Source of the DNA: Rhynchospora pubera
Lineage: Eukaryota; Streptophyta; Magnoliopsida; Poales; Cyperaceae
DNA length: 64,000 nucleotides
Direction: 5' to 3'
Assembly (NCBI GenBank): GCA_028095005.1
Contig: CM051460.1
Coordinates: forward strand, 75,471,676-75,535,675
Part shown: positions 36,482 through 48,152 of the stretch, one piece after another
How positions within the stretch are numbered: position 1 is the first letter of the stretch
How the letters are laid out: the number at the start of each line of letters is the position of its first letter
Notes under the pieces: model-generated
The model's database searches: none
The model's input: the letters and a program-made list of their open reading frames with translations, nothing else
What the model was told of the DNA's origin: nothing
Made by a program: the position numbers and the translations under genes

Positions 36482-37971
36482 GGGGCAATTGGGTTTATGC
36501 CACTCCAAAAGTTCAAAATTAGAAAAATGTCACCTCAAAGTTCACTCTTAGTTAAATGCCACCACAAATTCAATTTATTTAGAAATTTACCACATCCACC
36601 GTATAAAACCTATTCCAAATACAATATATTTTAAAAATGACTAAAATGCCCTCTATTTTTAATTCACATGTATATTTCTTTTGTGGACCCCTTCTTTCGT
36701 GAAACATGGTCTGTCTATCTCCTTTCATTCCCGATATTTTTCATCAAATGTCCAAACTCTAACCTGGGGTGCGCTAATAGTTTGTGTTAGTTATATGTAT
36801 GTATTTTTTTAGTTTGGATTTGGTCGGATGCACGTTGGTTTGTATTTGTTATATTTTTTGTTATTTTTTTCTTTTTGAAATTTTACTGTCCGTAGGCTAT
36901 GCATAAAAAAGAAACCGTTCATACAGAGCAGGTCTGTACCAGTACGTATCACCCGATTAAAAAAAAAATAAAACCCAAAATTTTTATGCATTTTCATAAT
37001 ATATAAAACCAAAATTAGGGATGCAAAGGTTAAGATTAAAAGTTCACCAAGCAAGCTCCCATTTATAAGCATCAGGCAGTAATTATTGTTCCCATTTTCC
37101 AGTAAAGCTTAAAATTTGTTGGTACTTATTTATCAGCAACGTCATCATCGCCGGGACACAGCAATACAGCATTGACTCCGTCCAGTGGTGGCACTGAATG
37201 GAGACCATCGGACCCCACTGTTCTTGTTCGGACCGCTACTTCCTCCTCTTCTCCCCTCCGCCCGCCTCACCCAAACCCGCATCCAACGACTCCGCTGAGC
37301 TCCAAGAAGACGATATATTTTCCACCAACAACGAGTCCGGTTCTGGGTCTGAATCTGATTCATCAATGCTTTCGCGAGTGCTCAGCTCTCTACATCGTAA
37401 GGCCACGATCGCCTCCGCGGCGTCAGCATCGACGGCGCGGATGATCCCAGCGTCGAAGATAGAGGTGAAGGACGAGTTCGTGCTGCTACACCAGTCAGAG
37501 CTGATGAATATCCCCGTGGGGCCACCCAGGAAGCCGGGTGGCGGGATCTGGTTGGACGAAGGTGGGGAAGGGAATGACTACACGGACATGTCGGAGATGC
37601 TCCCGCCACACGAAATCGTGGCGAAAAGAACCGCGAAATACTCCTCTCATGGCCTCTTCGTGCCTTGAATGTAGGTGTGACGGAATGATGGTGGAGTGGC
37701 CGAGCAAAGGCGGAGGGGCGGAAGGGCGGAGGGGCAGTAGAGCAACGGCAGATCGTAAAGGAAGAAGCCAGGAAAGAAATAAAGAGATAATTAAAAATAA
37801 AGGGTATTTTGATCATTACTAAAATAGATTGTATTTGGGAGAGATTTTATAAGGTGGACGTGGCAAATTTTTAAATAAATTGAGTTTGAGATGACATTTA
37901 ACTGAGAGTGAATTTTAAAATAGCATTTTTCTAATTTTCAACTTTTAAGATGGCATAGATCCATTTTTCAC
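36482..37971. mobile_element. Pack-MULE carrying an S40 gene fragment
   Basis: 1490 bp flanked by a perfect 9-bp duplication, TAATAAAAA (36473-36481 and 37972-37980), the Mutator hallmark. TIRs of about 170 bp: 36482-36660 matches the reverse complement of 37790-37971, with shared landmarks TTCAAAATTAGAAAAATG-type and TCAATTTATTTA-AAATTT sequences. The core 37140-37750 is strikingly GC-rich compared with the surroundings and codes for part of an S40 family protein. No transposase is present, so it would be moved in trans. Confidence 0.93.
37198..37668 (+). pseudogene. Captured S40-type senescence regulator fragment (DUF584)
   Basis: A 156-codon open frame inside the Pack-MULE. Residues 34-56 are acidic and Ser-rich, like the S40 N-terminal region. 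From about residue 81 the order MIPASK, then NIPVGPPRK, then MLPPHEIVAKR matches the S40 (senescence regulator) family, nuclear proteins linked to leaf senescence. The conserved C-terminal block normally following (a GRTLKGRDL-type motif and RVRNAV) is absent; after KYSSHGLFVP the frame stops and other frames do not continue it. So this is a 3'-truncated capture, and the present C-terminus comes from unrelated sequence. It could be transcribed as a chimera, but no evidence for that is in the sequence. Confidence 0.8.
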
Positions 37972-37980
37972 TAATAAAAA

Positions 37981-39240
37981 TAAAAAGAGGTAGACAAAAA
38001 TTAGTTGCGAACGAATGAAACAATCAACTAACATTATATTTTAATTTTTGAGATTCTAACGTACAATGTGTTCTCCAAGAAAATTTAGAGATCCACTCAT
38101 GCTTGGACGAAAATGTTCTTCTTACTCCTTCAATTTACATCTTTCAATTAACCTCTGTTAAAAATATTTGAAAAAAAAAAGATATTTTCATCCAACAAGA
38201 GCACATCTCTGAGTTTAGGAAATGTATGAAATAATTCCCATTGTCCATATAAAAATCTCGTTTGAAAACCAAATTTTATATATTTTTTTAATATTTTATA
38301 AAATCCTTAATCTAAACAATTCTAGTCCTTTCAATAATAACGATTTCATTCTTTTTCTTCTCTTCCCTTTTGTCAAGTTTTGATAGAAGATGGTGTTCTT
38401 CTTTTTATTTGTTTTTTCATTTTTTATTTTCATTTAACTTCTGTCTAAATCTTGTAATCATTTGTACTTTTTATTAATTTACAGCAAAAGGTGAAATAAT
38501 GAGGGTCACTTTTTCTCAAAACAACAATTTTTATAATTTATAATAATTATAAATCTCAAAAAAATTGTAAAATAAAATTTCAAAAAAATATAAAATTTAA
38601 TCTCCAATAAAATTTCAATATAAAAAATACAGTAGCATATTTTAAAACAAATTCATCCATCAATCCTACGTTGATGTTAGTCCACCTCTAATAAAAATCA
38701 GTCGGGCCGATGCCCGTTATCAGTACGGTATTGTCCTGTTCCGTTGTCATCGTCTGTGGCAAATATTACCAGTCACAAAATTTTAAGTCTCTCAACTAAA
38801 ACTAACTTAGCCAAATTGCAGAACATCTTATTTTATAAAGTATAGTGTCAAATGAATTTTGATGAATTTCAGCTGAAACATGCAAAGTAAAACTTCAAAT
38901 TAAACCAAATAGGGATCCAAAAGTATAGTGTCAAATGAATTTGGAAAGAGAGAACACCATCCCTTCACACGAAACGAAACACAAATTCGCGACAAAATAG
39001 GGATCCAAAACCTATTAAATCGCTAACGAAACGCGAATAAAACTCGTTGACTTCAAAATAAAAAGCGAGTTAAAACGCGAATATAACGGGATTTAAGATG
39101 GACAAAATTATTTTATAGCTATTTAATAACATTGGTAAATAATATAGAGAATTCACCAATCAATCTTTCTTGGCTCAGCAAAAACCATTAGAAAATGTTG
39201 TACGCGGACAGAACTGAGAAGAATAAATCGCAGTAAAAAT
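37981..39240. other. Intergenic repeats, no supported gene
   Basis: A degenerate inverted repeat around 38240-38660 (ACCAAATTTTATATATTTTT on the left, AAATATAAAATTTAATCTCC on the right) looks like an eroded member of the foldback group. 38716-38910 duplicates 33937-34135. Confidence 0.45.
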
Positions 39241-39716
39241 AAAGAAAATAATTATTATTAAAAGGGAGATCAGATAGAGCTAATACAAGTAATAGCCATC
39301 ATTTCGGCCATCAAACCAATAGGGAATCTATATCAATCCTCATCTCAACCCTTTATTTATGTACACTTTTTTAAAAAAAAAAACTATCAAATACTACATA
39401 ATATTTGTTAAAAACAACTCCGAAAAACATAATAAAATCAAATCAAAGAGTTAGGAAAAAATTATAATAGTTAAGGGGAATCAGATCTCCAAGGTGATTG
39501 AAAGGGTTACATCACTGAACAATCAGATGCAAATTACCCATTTTTTCATTTGTTCCTCATTTGCCCCTCAATAAAAAATTGGAAATCTCTTCTCTCTCAT
39601 CTCTCAGAGGAGATATCAAATGATAATTGGCAGAAAACAAACTCAGCAAAGATTAAATAACAAAGAACCAGAAAGCTTGCGCTCTGTACATCGATAAAGA
39701 AGGTCTGGAAAGGAAA
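39241..39716 (-). other. Possible non-coding transcription unit
   Basis: Lies downstream of the telobox/TATA promoter on the minus strand. I see no ORF. A TGATGT near 39516 followed by CTGA near 39483 on the minus strand are C/D-box-like but closer together than in normal C/D snoRNAs, so I do not name an RNA. Confidence 0.2.
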
Positions 39717-39772
39717 ATTTATATAAGAAGAAGAAGGCGCAGGGGCGGATGTGTAACTAGGGTTAGGGTTTT
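39717..39772 (-). promoter_or_regulatory. Telobox plus TATA promoter facing minus
   Basis: On the minus strand, AAAACCCTAACCCTA (39772-39758, a double telobox) is followed about 35 bases later by TTATATAAAT (39726-39717). Upstream, at 39891-39896 and 39918-39924, there are TGGGCC/GGGCCC site-II-like elements. This combination is typical of ribosomal-protein, translation and snoRNA genes. No protein-coding frame was recognised in the 450 bases downstream. Confidence 0.45.
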
Positions 39773-40077
39773 GCTTGGAGAAGGCCAGAAGGTATATAGC
39801 GGCTTGAGCGAAGACCTCCTATTGTCAGCCGTTCGATTAGACGAGTGTATTGATCAGAGCGGTGGAGATTGGTACTTTGACTTAGCTTATTGGGCCGAAA
39901 CCAGGCATACTATGGAAGGGCCCATTTTAATAGGCTGGAGAAGGCCGTACAGAAGTCTCAGCAGCCTCACAGTATGTATTAGGCTTTCCTTATGACATGA
40001 AGATTAATTAAGCTTAGTTACTTAAATAATAATGTCTCATCAGCTACAACCGATGGTCGATGGATTCGGAAGTGTTC

Positions 40078-40200
40078 TAAATAAGTGCCGTGTCGTATCG
40101 AAATCATTTGTCGTGTATTGTCTTTTGTCTAAATGTTTTACATGTCGTACTGTGTGTCTAAATTCTAAAAGATACACACGACACACTTAAGTTTGAGCGA
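40078..40200. mobile_element. hAT-like remnant
   Basis: GTGCCGTGTCGTATCG and GATACACACGACACAC resemble the internal GTGTCGTGTT-rich sequence of the nested hAT at 59904. Termini not identified. Confidence 0.4.
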
Positions 40201-40472
40201 TGACAAAACTGCAATTTGTAGTTATCATTTCTGGTTTGAATTTGGATGGATCATGGATATATCACTTTTTATTCAAATGGGCCGTACCTTAACTTTTAGG
40301 CCCTTAATAATTCTGACCCATGAGTCCGTCCATGACCCAACATCTTCTGATATCTACAACTACAAGTCAAAAGGGTCAAAGCCATAAATCCATTTAATCT
40401 AAAAAAGAAACGCCCCGTCTCCGTGCGTCAAATCAACGCCGCGAGAAGAGAAGAAGAGAAAGAGAGAGCGAA

Positions 40473-42794
40473 ATGGGATCAAACGATGAAGCAATAGCAG
40501 TGGATGCTCTGGAGAGGCAGCTGCTCCTCTCCAGTTCCACCCCAACTGGAGACGACAACGAGGAGGAACAGGAGAAAATACTGTACGCGGCCTCCTTTGA
40601 CGAAGAGGAAGAGACTAAAAGAATGGTTCGGTATGAGACTGCGCAGTGGGTCCTCTACTCTCTACTACTTCTCCTAGCCTGGGGTATCGGTCTCCTCATG
40701 CTCTTATTGCTGCCTCTCCGAATTCACCTCTCTCGCAAGCAATTCCGGTCCCGGAAACTCTACCTCACTACCGACGCAATCGCCTACAAGCAAAGCTCTT
40801 CTACACCTATTATCAACAAGAAAGAAAGCTATATTCTTCTCCCCTCTGTCGCTGATGTTGTTGTCGAACAAGATTATTTGCAATCCTTCTTTGGATTACA
40901 CTCCGTCCGAATTGAATTTACGGGCTTAAGAAGACCTCCTAGTGATGATCTCAAGATACATGTTGTTCCACTTCCCACTAATTTTCTCAAGGCGGTTTTA
41001 ACACAGCTCGAGTGTATCAGAAATGAGGGATTATTGGGGAAACGTGCTTCTTCTTCTTCTTCTTCTTCGGTATGTACAATTATTGGTTGCTTTCCAATTT
41101 TACCAGTATCTCTATGTACCAGTGTAGTAGAATTCTTATTCAGAAACAGCCACACAAACCAGTGAATAGCCTTTTCCCCCAGACACTTTTACAAGCATAG
41201 GAACCAATTTTACACTGCAGCATAAAGTCCAATGTCCCCCGACAACTTCCATGGCATCTCTTGAATGATGAATTCCACATAGCTGACCGATATTGCAAAA
41301 TAGAAAGAATGTTGAACCCAACAGATCTAAATGTATGCATCTGAACCTGTTGAAAGAAGATCTTGTTCCTACACTTTCGCATTGTACAAAGTATTGCACT
41401 ACACCAAATATGAGCAGCCACTCTAACTAGGTGCAAACCACCAATGAATCTAAAGAGGTCACATATATCATTTAAAGACAAATTGCAACCAAATCGTTCA
41501 ATAAATCAATACCAGATAACTTTATTTTGGGACCATTGGAAGCATTGATTGTTTACTGTTTCATCTTTTTGGTGATAATCACACCTATACTCTCCCTCAC
41601 ATCCCTTTAATTTCAGCACATTTCTAGTCTAAATTGAGCCTCTATATAGTAACCAAAGAAATATCCTTATTTTGAGGGTAAGGGCCCAAATATTATCATA
41701 AACTAAAACTAGCGACCTCGTATTATCTAACCAATCATATACTCTAGTTGTAGAGAAATTTCCATTTCCTCTTTCCCCCAACACTACCCTATCAGAGGAA
41801 TGACTGAGGGTGAAAGATTTTGTTTTGAAGTTGCAACTTTTGAAAATCAATTGTTTGCAACTCTGATAACTGTCTATTAAAAGAAATTGAGCCATTGCTC
41901 TCATAGATTGCGGCAACTGAACTATTCTTGTCAGCGCAAATCTCAAACAGTGCTGGAAATGAGGTTTTAGGAGGTACCTTATCACACTATTTATCAACCC
42001 ACGGATTTCTCATCACCAACTATGTAGTGACTTTGAATATCTACAATCTGTTCCAGTGTTTTAATTTCATTCAAAAAACCCGAACTATGTAGTAATAACA
42101 GATGTAAGTTTACAGGCACTTCCATCAGGAGATTTAATATTACAAAAGCTTGATGAAGTTGAGGGTTCTCTGAAGGTAAATTTCTGTCCCTTCCCCACAA
42201 CGTATATACTGGGCTTGGACTTAGTTTCTTATAGTGTATTCTTTTAATTGTCATTTCTTAAGTAATAATTCAATGTATGCTTACAAACCCTGCTATCAAT
42301 CATAAGGAAAATACACAAACTGACCAAATTTTTTCAGATGATTCATACTTTAATAATGAGATTATCACAGATGCCCCTTCAAAGAGTGTTGAAAACTTGA
42401 AATGCTGCACTCTCCCTGCTCTCTGTGGTCCTTTAGAGACTAGCCATACCATACCAACCCTGTTCTTCCTATTTTATGTGGATATATAAAAAGTAAACAT
42501 AGTTTGACTATATGTTTAAGCTATGGCTGACATAGAATTGCACTTCAACCTAATGGTTAAATTCTGAATTTTGATAGGAACTTTTTCAATCAAAAGGCAC
42601 ATATTTCGGCTGCTATGTTAATAAATATCAAAATTATTATAACTGGAGCATACAAATAAAGTTTGTCAAATATTATGAAAATGTGATGTTTCCAATGGAA
42701 TTTTTCTCTTAATTTTGCCTTGCAGAAAGTACATGCACTGATTGAGACAAAAGGCACAAACATCTCAAACTCTCCATTAGATGGAATCTCATAA
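40473..42794 (+). CDS. Plant membrane-anchored protein with PH-like (YdbS/DUF304-type) domain
   Basis: Exons 40473-41069, 42116-42175 and 42726-42794, all GT-AG and phase 0, giving 241 residues. Residues 1-50 are acidic and start MGSNDEAIAVDALERQLL. Residues 57-81 form one strong hydrophobic helix, ending at PLRIHLSRKQFRSRKLYLTT. The following part (RKLYLTTDAIAYK, then YILLPSVADVVVEQDYLQS, then GLHSVRIEF) follows the pattern of plant proteins with a bacterial-PH-like fold after a membrane segment. Exon 2 (ALPSGDLILQKLDEVEGSLK) and exon 3 add a short C-terminal helix ending DGIS. Function unknown. A TTC repeat coding for a Ser run ends exon 1. Intron 1 holds an antisense LINE fragment, and a SINE begins right after the stop codon. 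Confidence 0.82.
41140..42000 (-). pseudogene. LINE (non-LTR retrotransposon) RT C-terminal remnant
   Basis: Antisense within intron 1 of the membrane protein gene. One minus frame (41997-41629) contains GNFSTTRVYDWL and then IWALTLKIRIFLWLL, the pattern of the zinc-binding region following plant LINE reverse transcriptases (zf-RVT). A second frame (41481-41140) contains IWCSAILCTMRKCRNKIFF, matching the W-x-I-W-x-x-RN-x-x-F motif that follows. Stops and a frameshift separate them. No endonuclease or RT catalytic part was found. Confidence 0.7.
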
Positions 42795-42810
42795 ATGCGC
42801 TCTTCAATTA

Positions 42811-43059
42811 CAACAACAACAACAACAACAACAACAACTAAGCCTTTTGTCCCAAACAAGTTGGGGTAGGCTAAAAGTCTAAGCCTTTTATCCCAAACAA
42901 GTTGGGGTAGGCTAGAAATGACACCCCGACCCTGGTCATTTCTTGTATATATGGCTGAGTTTTTACGCTGGCTCGCCAAGCCTATCGCAAGCATGCGGGC
43001 TTGAACCCTGGATCTCTTACAAGAGAGCCAAGTGCTCTTACCACCTGAGCTACTAGACC
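42811..43059 (-). mobile_element. tRNA-derived SINE (Au-like) in the 3' UTR
   Basis: Read on the minus strand: tRNA-like head starting TGGTCTAGTAGCTCAGGTGG (A box) and GGTTCAAGCCC (B box), a body, and a 3' end CTTGTTTGGGACAAAAGGC followed by a TTG repeat, as in Au SINEs. Flanked by a target duplication of 17-18 bp, AATGCGCTCTTCAATTA (left ending 42810, right 43061-43077). The 3' domain is tandemly duplicated (about 41 bp). The left duplication starts right at the stop codon of the upstream gene, so the SINE lies in that gene's 3' UTR in antisense. Confidence 0.92.
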
Positions 43060-43077
43060 AAATGCGCTCTTCAATTA

Positions 43078-44700
43078 AAGGTATGTAATTTTGTGTGACT
43101 GGAGCCAAAGCAGTTTCTTATTTAGTTATTTTCTTATAAAAAAAATGCTTAAGCATTTGTATGCAGAGTTTTAGAGTCTAACATATTACCCAAGCATTAT
43201 AGTGTTATATCAGGTAGAATTAACTACAAGTTTGTCATATTGAAGGAATATTACAACTTGAGACAAGAGCAAAGAAAATTGCACGTGTGGAAGTATTGGC
43301 CTCCCCATTGAAGCCCCAAGGAGAAAAAATTGGAGCAATTTTAGCAAAAGAATAAAAAAGAAAAGGTTATATAATTACTCTTGTAAATGCTTGATGTGTG
43401 CACGTGTGTTTTGCTGTCTGAAAGGGGGGATGATCCTTGTCACTAGGCCAGTGATGTTATAATAATTCTTGTTAATTTAATTAACATGCTGAGGCGATGT
43501 CAGTTGCATCTAAACATTTTTGTACAATTTGTGAAAAACTAAAAAACATATCCTGGTGTGGTGAATGTCAGTTGTATTGTCCTTCTTTGGTTTTGTTTGC
43601 ATGTGAATATTTTTGTACGATCCATAGCAGCTCGGTTTGTGTTATTTTTTTCTTTTCATTTTCGAATTTTTTTGCAGTTAAAATTAACAAAGTTTTGTTC
43701 TTCCTTGTTGCCAAAATGGCCACAGATCTTATACAGTAAACTTATGGTGGTCAAGTTTCAAATTATGGTTCTTTACTTATTAGCTTGCAAAGTCATATAT
43801 ATTAAATCACAAGCATAATTATTTTCTTGAAGCGAATGGTTTCTGTTGGTCAATGGGGGTATTAATGGTTTGATAAATCGTTCCTCCACCCCTGTGTTCC
43901 ATCGGATATGATCTGCATTTTTTTGACAGGTTCGAGGGATTGCATTGCAAAGATGAACTAGTTTTGATGTATAAGATTAGGGTTCTCCAAAATGACATGA
44001 CCGGAATTAGCATGACACAATCGTGTTATCGTGTCATGTCATAATCATGTTGTGTCGAGGATCTTGAAAAATTAACACGATTTGACACGACACGCAACAC
44101 CACACGACATGAATGAATACGATGCGACAACACGAATAAAATTTTTAACATGATACAAAATAACATCATAGTTATTAACTCATAAATAATTCCTCGTTTA
44201 AATTATTTTTTAATGATTATTTAAATCGTTTTTATATCAATACTCAATTTATAACTGTACTTCTTCTTTAATATCTATTTATATTTCTTTTAACATTTTA
44301 ATTTTTTTAATATGTTCAAACAACATACAAATGCATTACAAATGTTGTTGTTGTTAATTATTATTAGCGCTCCTCATCATTCTTAACATTTTAATTAAAT
44401 GTTATTCTATTCTTATTCTCCGATTTACGATGAACCAAAAAAGAAAAAAATATGAAATATAGCATAAATTTACCTAGAAAATTATGCTTACAATTGTAAG
44501 GTCCAATCATAAACGAGAACAGATAATCAGAAAAAAGCTGAAGAAGATAGAGTTAAAGCATTAAAGTGAAATTAAAGATTCCTACATCGATATAAACTTG
44601 ATGTTGTCACACGAGATGCATTAATGGTAAAGCTACTAGTAGATGCAATTATAATGGTGATGAATTTGCTCGCCGAAGTGGTGACCTCTTTGGCTCTTGC
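43078..44700. other. Intergenic, no supported gene
   Basis: Short ORFs only. A GTGTCATGTC/GACACGACACG-rich stretch at about 43990-44165 is a hAT-like remnant related to the element at 59904. Confidence 0.5.
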
Positions 44701-46198
44701 TTAAGGTGGTGTATTTCCACTGCTTCTTTCTCCTGATAAATGTCGAGGAACACAATTTTTAGTGCCATTAATTTTAGTGGTAATCTCATATTCACTAAAA
44801 TTCCCAAAGATTTGAATATTTGCATTGATACATAAAATACCTTGTATCATATTTAAAACAAAATTTATTTCTTTCGTAACTTTTTTTCTTCGTTGCATCT
44901 TGAAAAGTACACTAAATATTATTAACATGTTAAATATAATTGAGGTGACCAATGTATTCATCGTATAAAATGGACACATATATATATGTAATTGTAAGAC
45001 CTGACGCCAATGAGCAAGTAATATAATTTAATTTGGTGGAGATTTTTTACAGTATAAAAGTTTAAGAAAACAAAAATGTACTTGTTCAATTTGTGTAAAC
45101 ATCCCCTGTAACATCGATCTTGTTCATTTGGATGGATGCATGGTAGAGAAATGACAGCAAAAAGCTGAAAAAATTATAAATTATTCTTGTTATTTAGTTA
45201 ACCTCCTAAAGCTTCTATTTTATTGTTCCCTAGCTAATTAAATTGAGGTGTGTTAATTGAGTTGTAACGGAAAAAATATGATTATGAAAAAAAAAAAGAA
45301 CTGTTATCACCCCTTTTTCATTCCCTTTTAGTTTTCACTTTTCTTCCCGTTCGCCTTCCCAGGAAATCGGAATTGATCAAAATTGAATATAAATATGAAA
45401 ATCAAGAATGGCATGCATCAGATGGATCACGCAGAGCATTAAAAAAAAAAAAGAAGAAAGAAAGGAAAGAACGTGGCAAAAAGAGAAGAAAAAGTTTGCA
45501 CTTTTCCTTTCTCGGTAAAAACTCCCCAAGATCCGTGGAAGAACTCATTAAAAAAAGTTAATAATATTGTGGAAGTGGTCCTAACTTTCTAAACAATAAA
45601 AAAAAAGTAAAATTAAAGAGTTTCCATATAGAGAAGATAGAAAATATATAAATAGAAATGTGGTCCAAATGGGAGAGAATAAAAATACCTTCTTTTGTTT
45701 CAGCCTCTTAAGCTCCTCTTCCAAGCACTTAACCTTGTTCTCTAACTCGCTTCTGTATGCCTTCAAAAACCAAACAAATCCAAGATTAAATTAGGCTGGA
45801 TATTGTCCTTTTAAAAAAAAAATGAAAAGCACAATTCACTGGTTACTTGGTTAGTTTACCAATTTCCTAGCCCGAGATCGGGCAGCTGATTCTCGATTTT
45901 TTATTTGTCTCTTGTGTTTTGATTTCATTGTCTCCTCCACTGGATCCTCCCTAGCTCGATTCTTCGAATTTGTACATTTCTCTGGAAGGGACACAGTATT
46001 CTGCATTAACACCACAGGTGGAACTACGCCGACTGGCACTTGCCGGTTTGGCATGACTGCTACCATACAAGCATTGGCAAAACCAAGTGGTGCTTGTTGA
46101 TGCTCTTGGAAATCATCTAGTGAAATCTCCTGATGAGGCTCGTTTAGATTGACATTACTGAAGGAGATTTGATAATGGCTTTCATACCAAGATGCCAT
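44701..46198 (-). CDS. FD-like bZIP transcription factor, copy 1
   Basis: Exon 1 46198-45860 (113 codons) and exon 2 45760-45689 (24 codons) are well supported by GT-AG and phase 0. Residues 23-30 (EISLDDFQ) resemble the group A bZIP N-terminal motif; residues 95-113 carry the basic region KHKRQIKNRESAARSRARKL, with N101 and R109 in the invariant N-x7-R spacing, and L119 starts the zipper in exon 2. The intron after RKL is at the same place as in copy 2. It would bind ACGT-type DNA as a dimer. The C-terminal exon is uncertain: a minus-strand frame ending at 44701 (from about 44781) reads ERSSGNTPP before its stop and parallels the SAP-motif exon of copy 2, but no unambiguous acceptor was found. 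FD proteins form florigen complexes through that motif. Confidence 0.75.
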
Positions 46199-48136
46199 TA
46201 CTTGCCTCTTGTTTGTCCTCTACAACTAAAAACAAAAGTGCAGTGCAGTCTTAGTTAGCTCTCGTGCTAATTAACAAAATCTATAACGAAGCAAAGTAAA
46301 ATGTAATTATTAGAGAAGTAATTACTGGTATACCAGTAACGATTTGATATCAGTTACTGAAGAAGAATGAAAAGGAACGTGATATATAAAAGAAAAAATA
46401 AAAGGTAGAATAAATAAAGAAGTTGTTTTAACTTTGAAGAGTCTACAAGGAAGTCTCCTTCCTGCTGGTACCCTGGTTGTAATGATGATTTACACTGATT
46501 AATGTTCAAGCCTAAGGGCCCGTTATCAAAAAAAAAAAAAAAAAACAAAAAAAAGAAGGAAGTCTCATTCATCATTAAAAAAAATCTGGAGGTCACTTTC
46601 CCAACAAAAATAAATAAGACATGTTTTCATATTTAACCCTCAGAAATTATAAATAATAATATTCAGATGTAGAGCGTGTACCCAATTCCTAATCGCAAGG
46701 ATATCTATCATTATTATCTTTTAGAGAGGTTCACACGAGATAAGTGATCAGTCGGGACATCGATCAAGTTGTTTATTTTTCAAATAGTGATCTAGTTGTC
46801 CTTTGTTTTCATTGTTTTTTGTAATTATTGTCCTTCGCTTTAATTAATAACTGAGACCCAGAAAAAAGGTACCCGATTTGCTTACGATCTCCTAACCTTT
46901 GGCAGAATCTTTCTTTCAATACTTCACTGTACCAATGTGTACCAATGTGTATGGCTACTATATATATATACAAGTGTTAGAAGGTCATGAACCGTGAGAA
47001 TCAACATTTACCCCAAGCTAGAGATCCGTAATATGTATATAAGTTGGAGGTCTTGACCCAAAGGCCCAAACCAATATATAATTTTTATTATTTTAATTTT
47101 TTTACAAAAATTGTGTACTGCAACAGTGACGAATCAATGGTTACCAGATGATTAAGCAAATGCTGATGATTACTTTGTCTTGCAATTTGCAAAGGATATC
47201 AAGTTCACCTATGAGATACTGTACCGTAACATTCAAATTTGGCGAAGATTCAGGACTGTTTAAATAATTAGACTGTTTAAATCAAAATAATTAGACTGTT
47301 TAAATAAAAAGTTATGAGATACTTCTTCCCCTTATTCATCCCTTGTTCGTGAAGTATCCAAACACATCCCTGATCCGTTTGGATAGGTGTGGGAAGAAGA
47401 GAAGAAGGGAAGAAGTGAGAAGAAGTATTGGGAAGTGTGTAACTTTGTGAAGAGTTTTGAATTGTTTATAATAAATTTTCTTCCCTTCTTTCCTTCTTTC
47501 TTCTTCCCACACGTATCCAAACGGATATGTAACTGTGTTTTAGTAGCGACTCTCTAGATCTGTTATCTTTATCTGCAAAAGTGCAAGTTTTCTTTTACCT
47601 GCCAATACTACGTAATCCTAAGTTCCTAAGTTCATGGGTTTATTTACTTTATAAAAGAAAAAGACAAAAAAAAAAATCATAAGCAACAAGAGAGTTACTA
47701 CTACCAAACACCAAACATGTCAGCAAACCTAGCTTTTTATAGGTGCAACTAACAAATTATATATTATTATAGATATATAATTAAAAATAATAAAATTTTG
47801 AAACTTATAATTAATCACAAGAAATGATTTAGTTTTCGAGTTCTTTAATTGTATCAAGTTATATTTAAAAAACAGTCTAATTATTTTGATTTACTCTGAT
47901 CAAATAGCTTTTGTATCTTTATTTTAATATTTTTCTTATTTGCATGAGATGTGTTTGATATGTTTAAGACACAATAAACTTTAAATTTATATATATTTTT
48001 TTGTATTACTTATAATTTCTAGCAATTGTACATATTGAACTTATTAAAAAAAATATTTGCGTGCGAACTTTAATTACTCGATTTAAGACTTTGTTTTAGA
48101 AAGTGGCATTTTAAAATTTTATCTTTTTAATAAATA
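46199..48136. other. Upstream region of bZIP copy 1, no further gene supported
   Basis: Contains 5' flanking sequence, a poly-A/T-rich stretch and a family B Tourist-like MITE. No coding frame is convincing. Confidence 0.5.
47372..47525. mobile_element. Tourist-like MITE, family B copy 3
   Basis: GATCCGTTTGGATAGGTGTG to CACACGTATCCAAACGGAT, a clean inverted terminal repeat. Interior GAAGTATTGGGAAGTGTGTA shared with the other copies in reverse orientation. Confidence 0.85.
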
Positions 48137-48152
48137 CCTTTTCGAGAAAAAT

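Noticed and set aside
37172..37822. Additional ORFs overlapping the S40 fragment in other frames and on the minus strand
   Set aside because: GC-rich DNA has few stops in any frame; only the 37198 frame matches a protein family.
43000..43060. tRNA gene on the minus strand
   Set aside because: A and B boxes are present, but it is the head of a SINE with a body, TTG tail and 17-bp target duplication.
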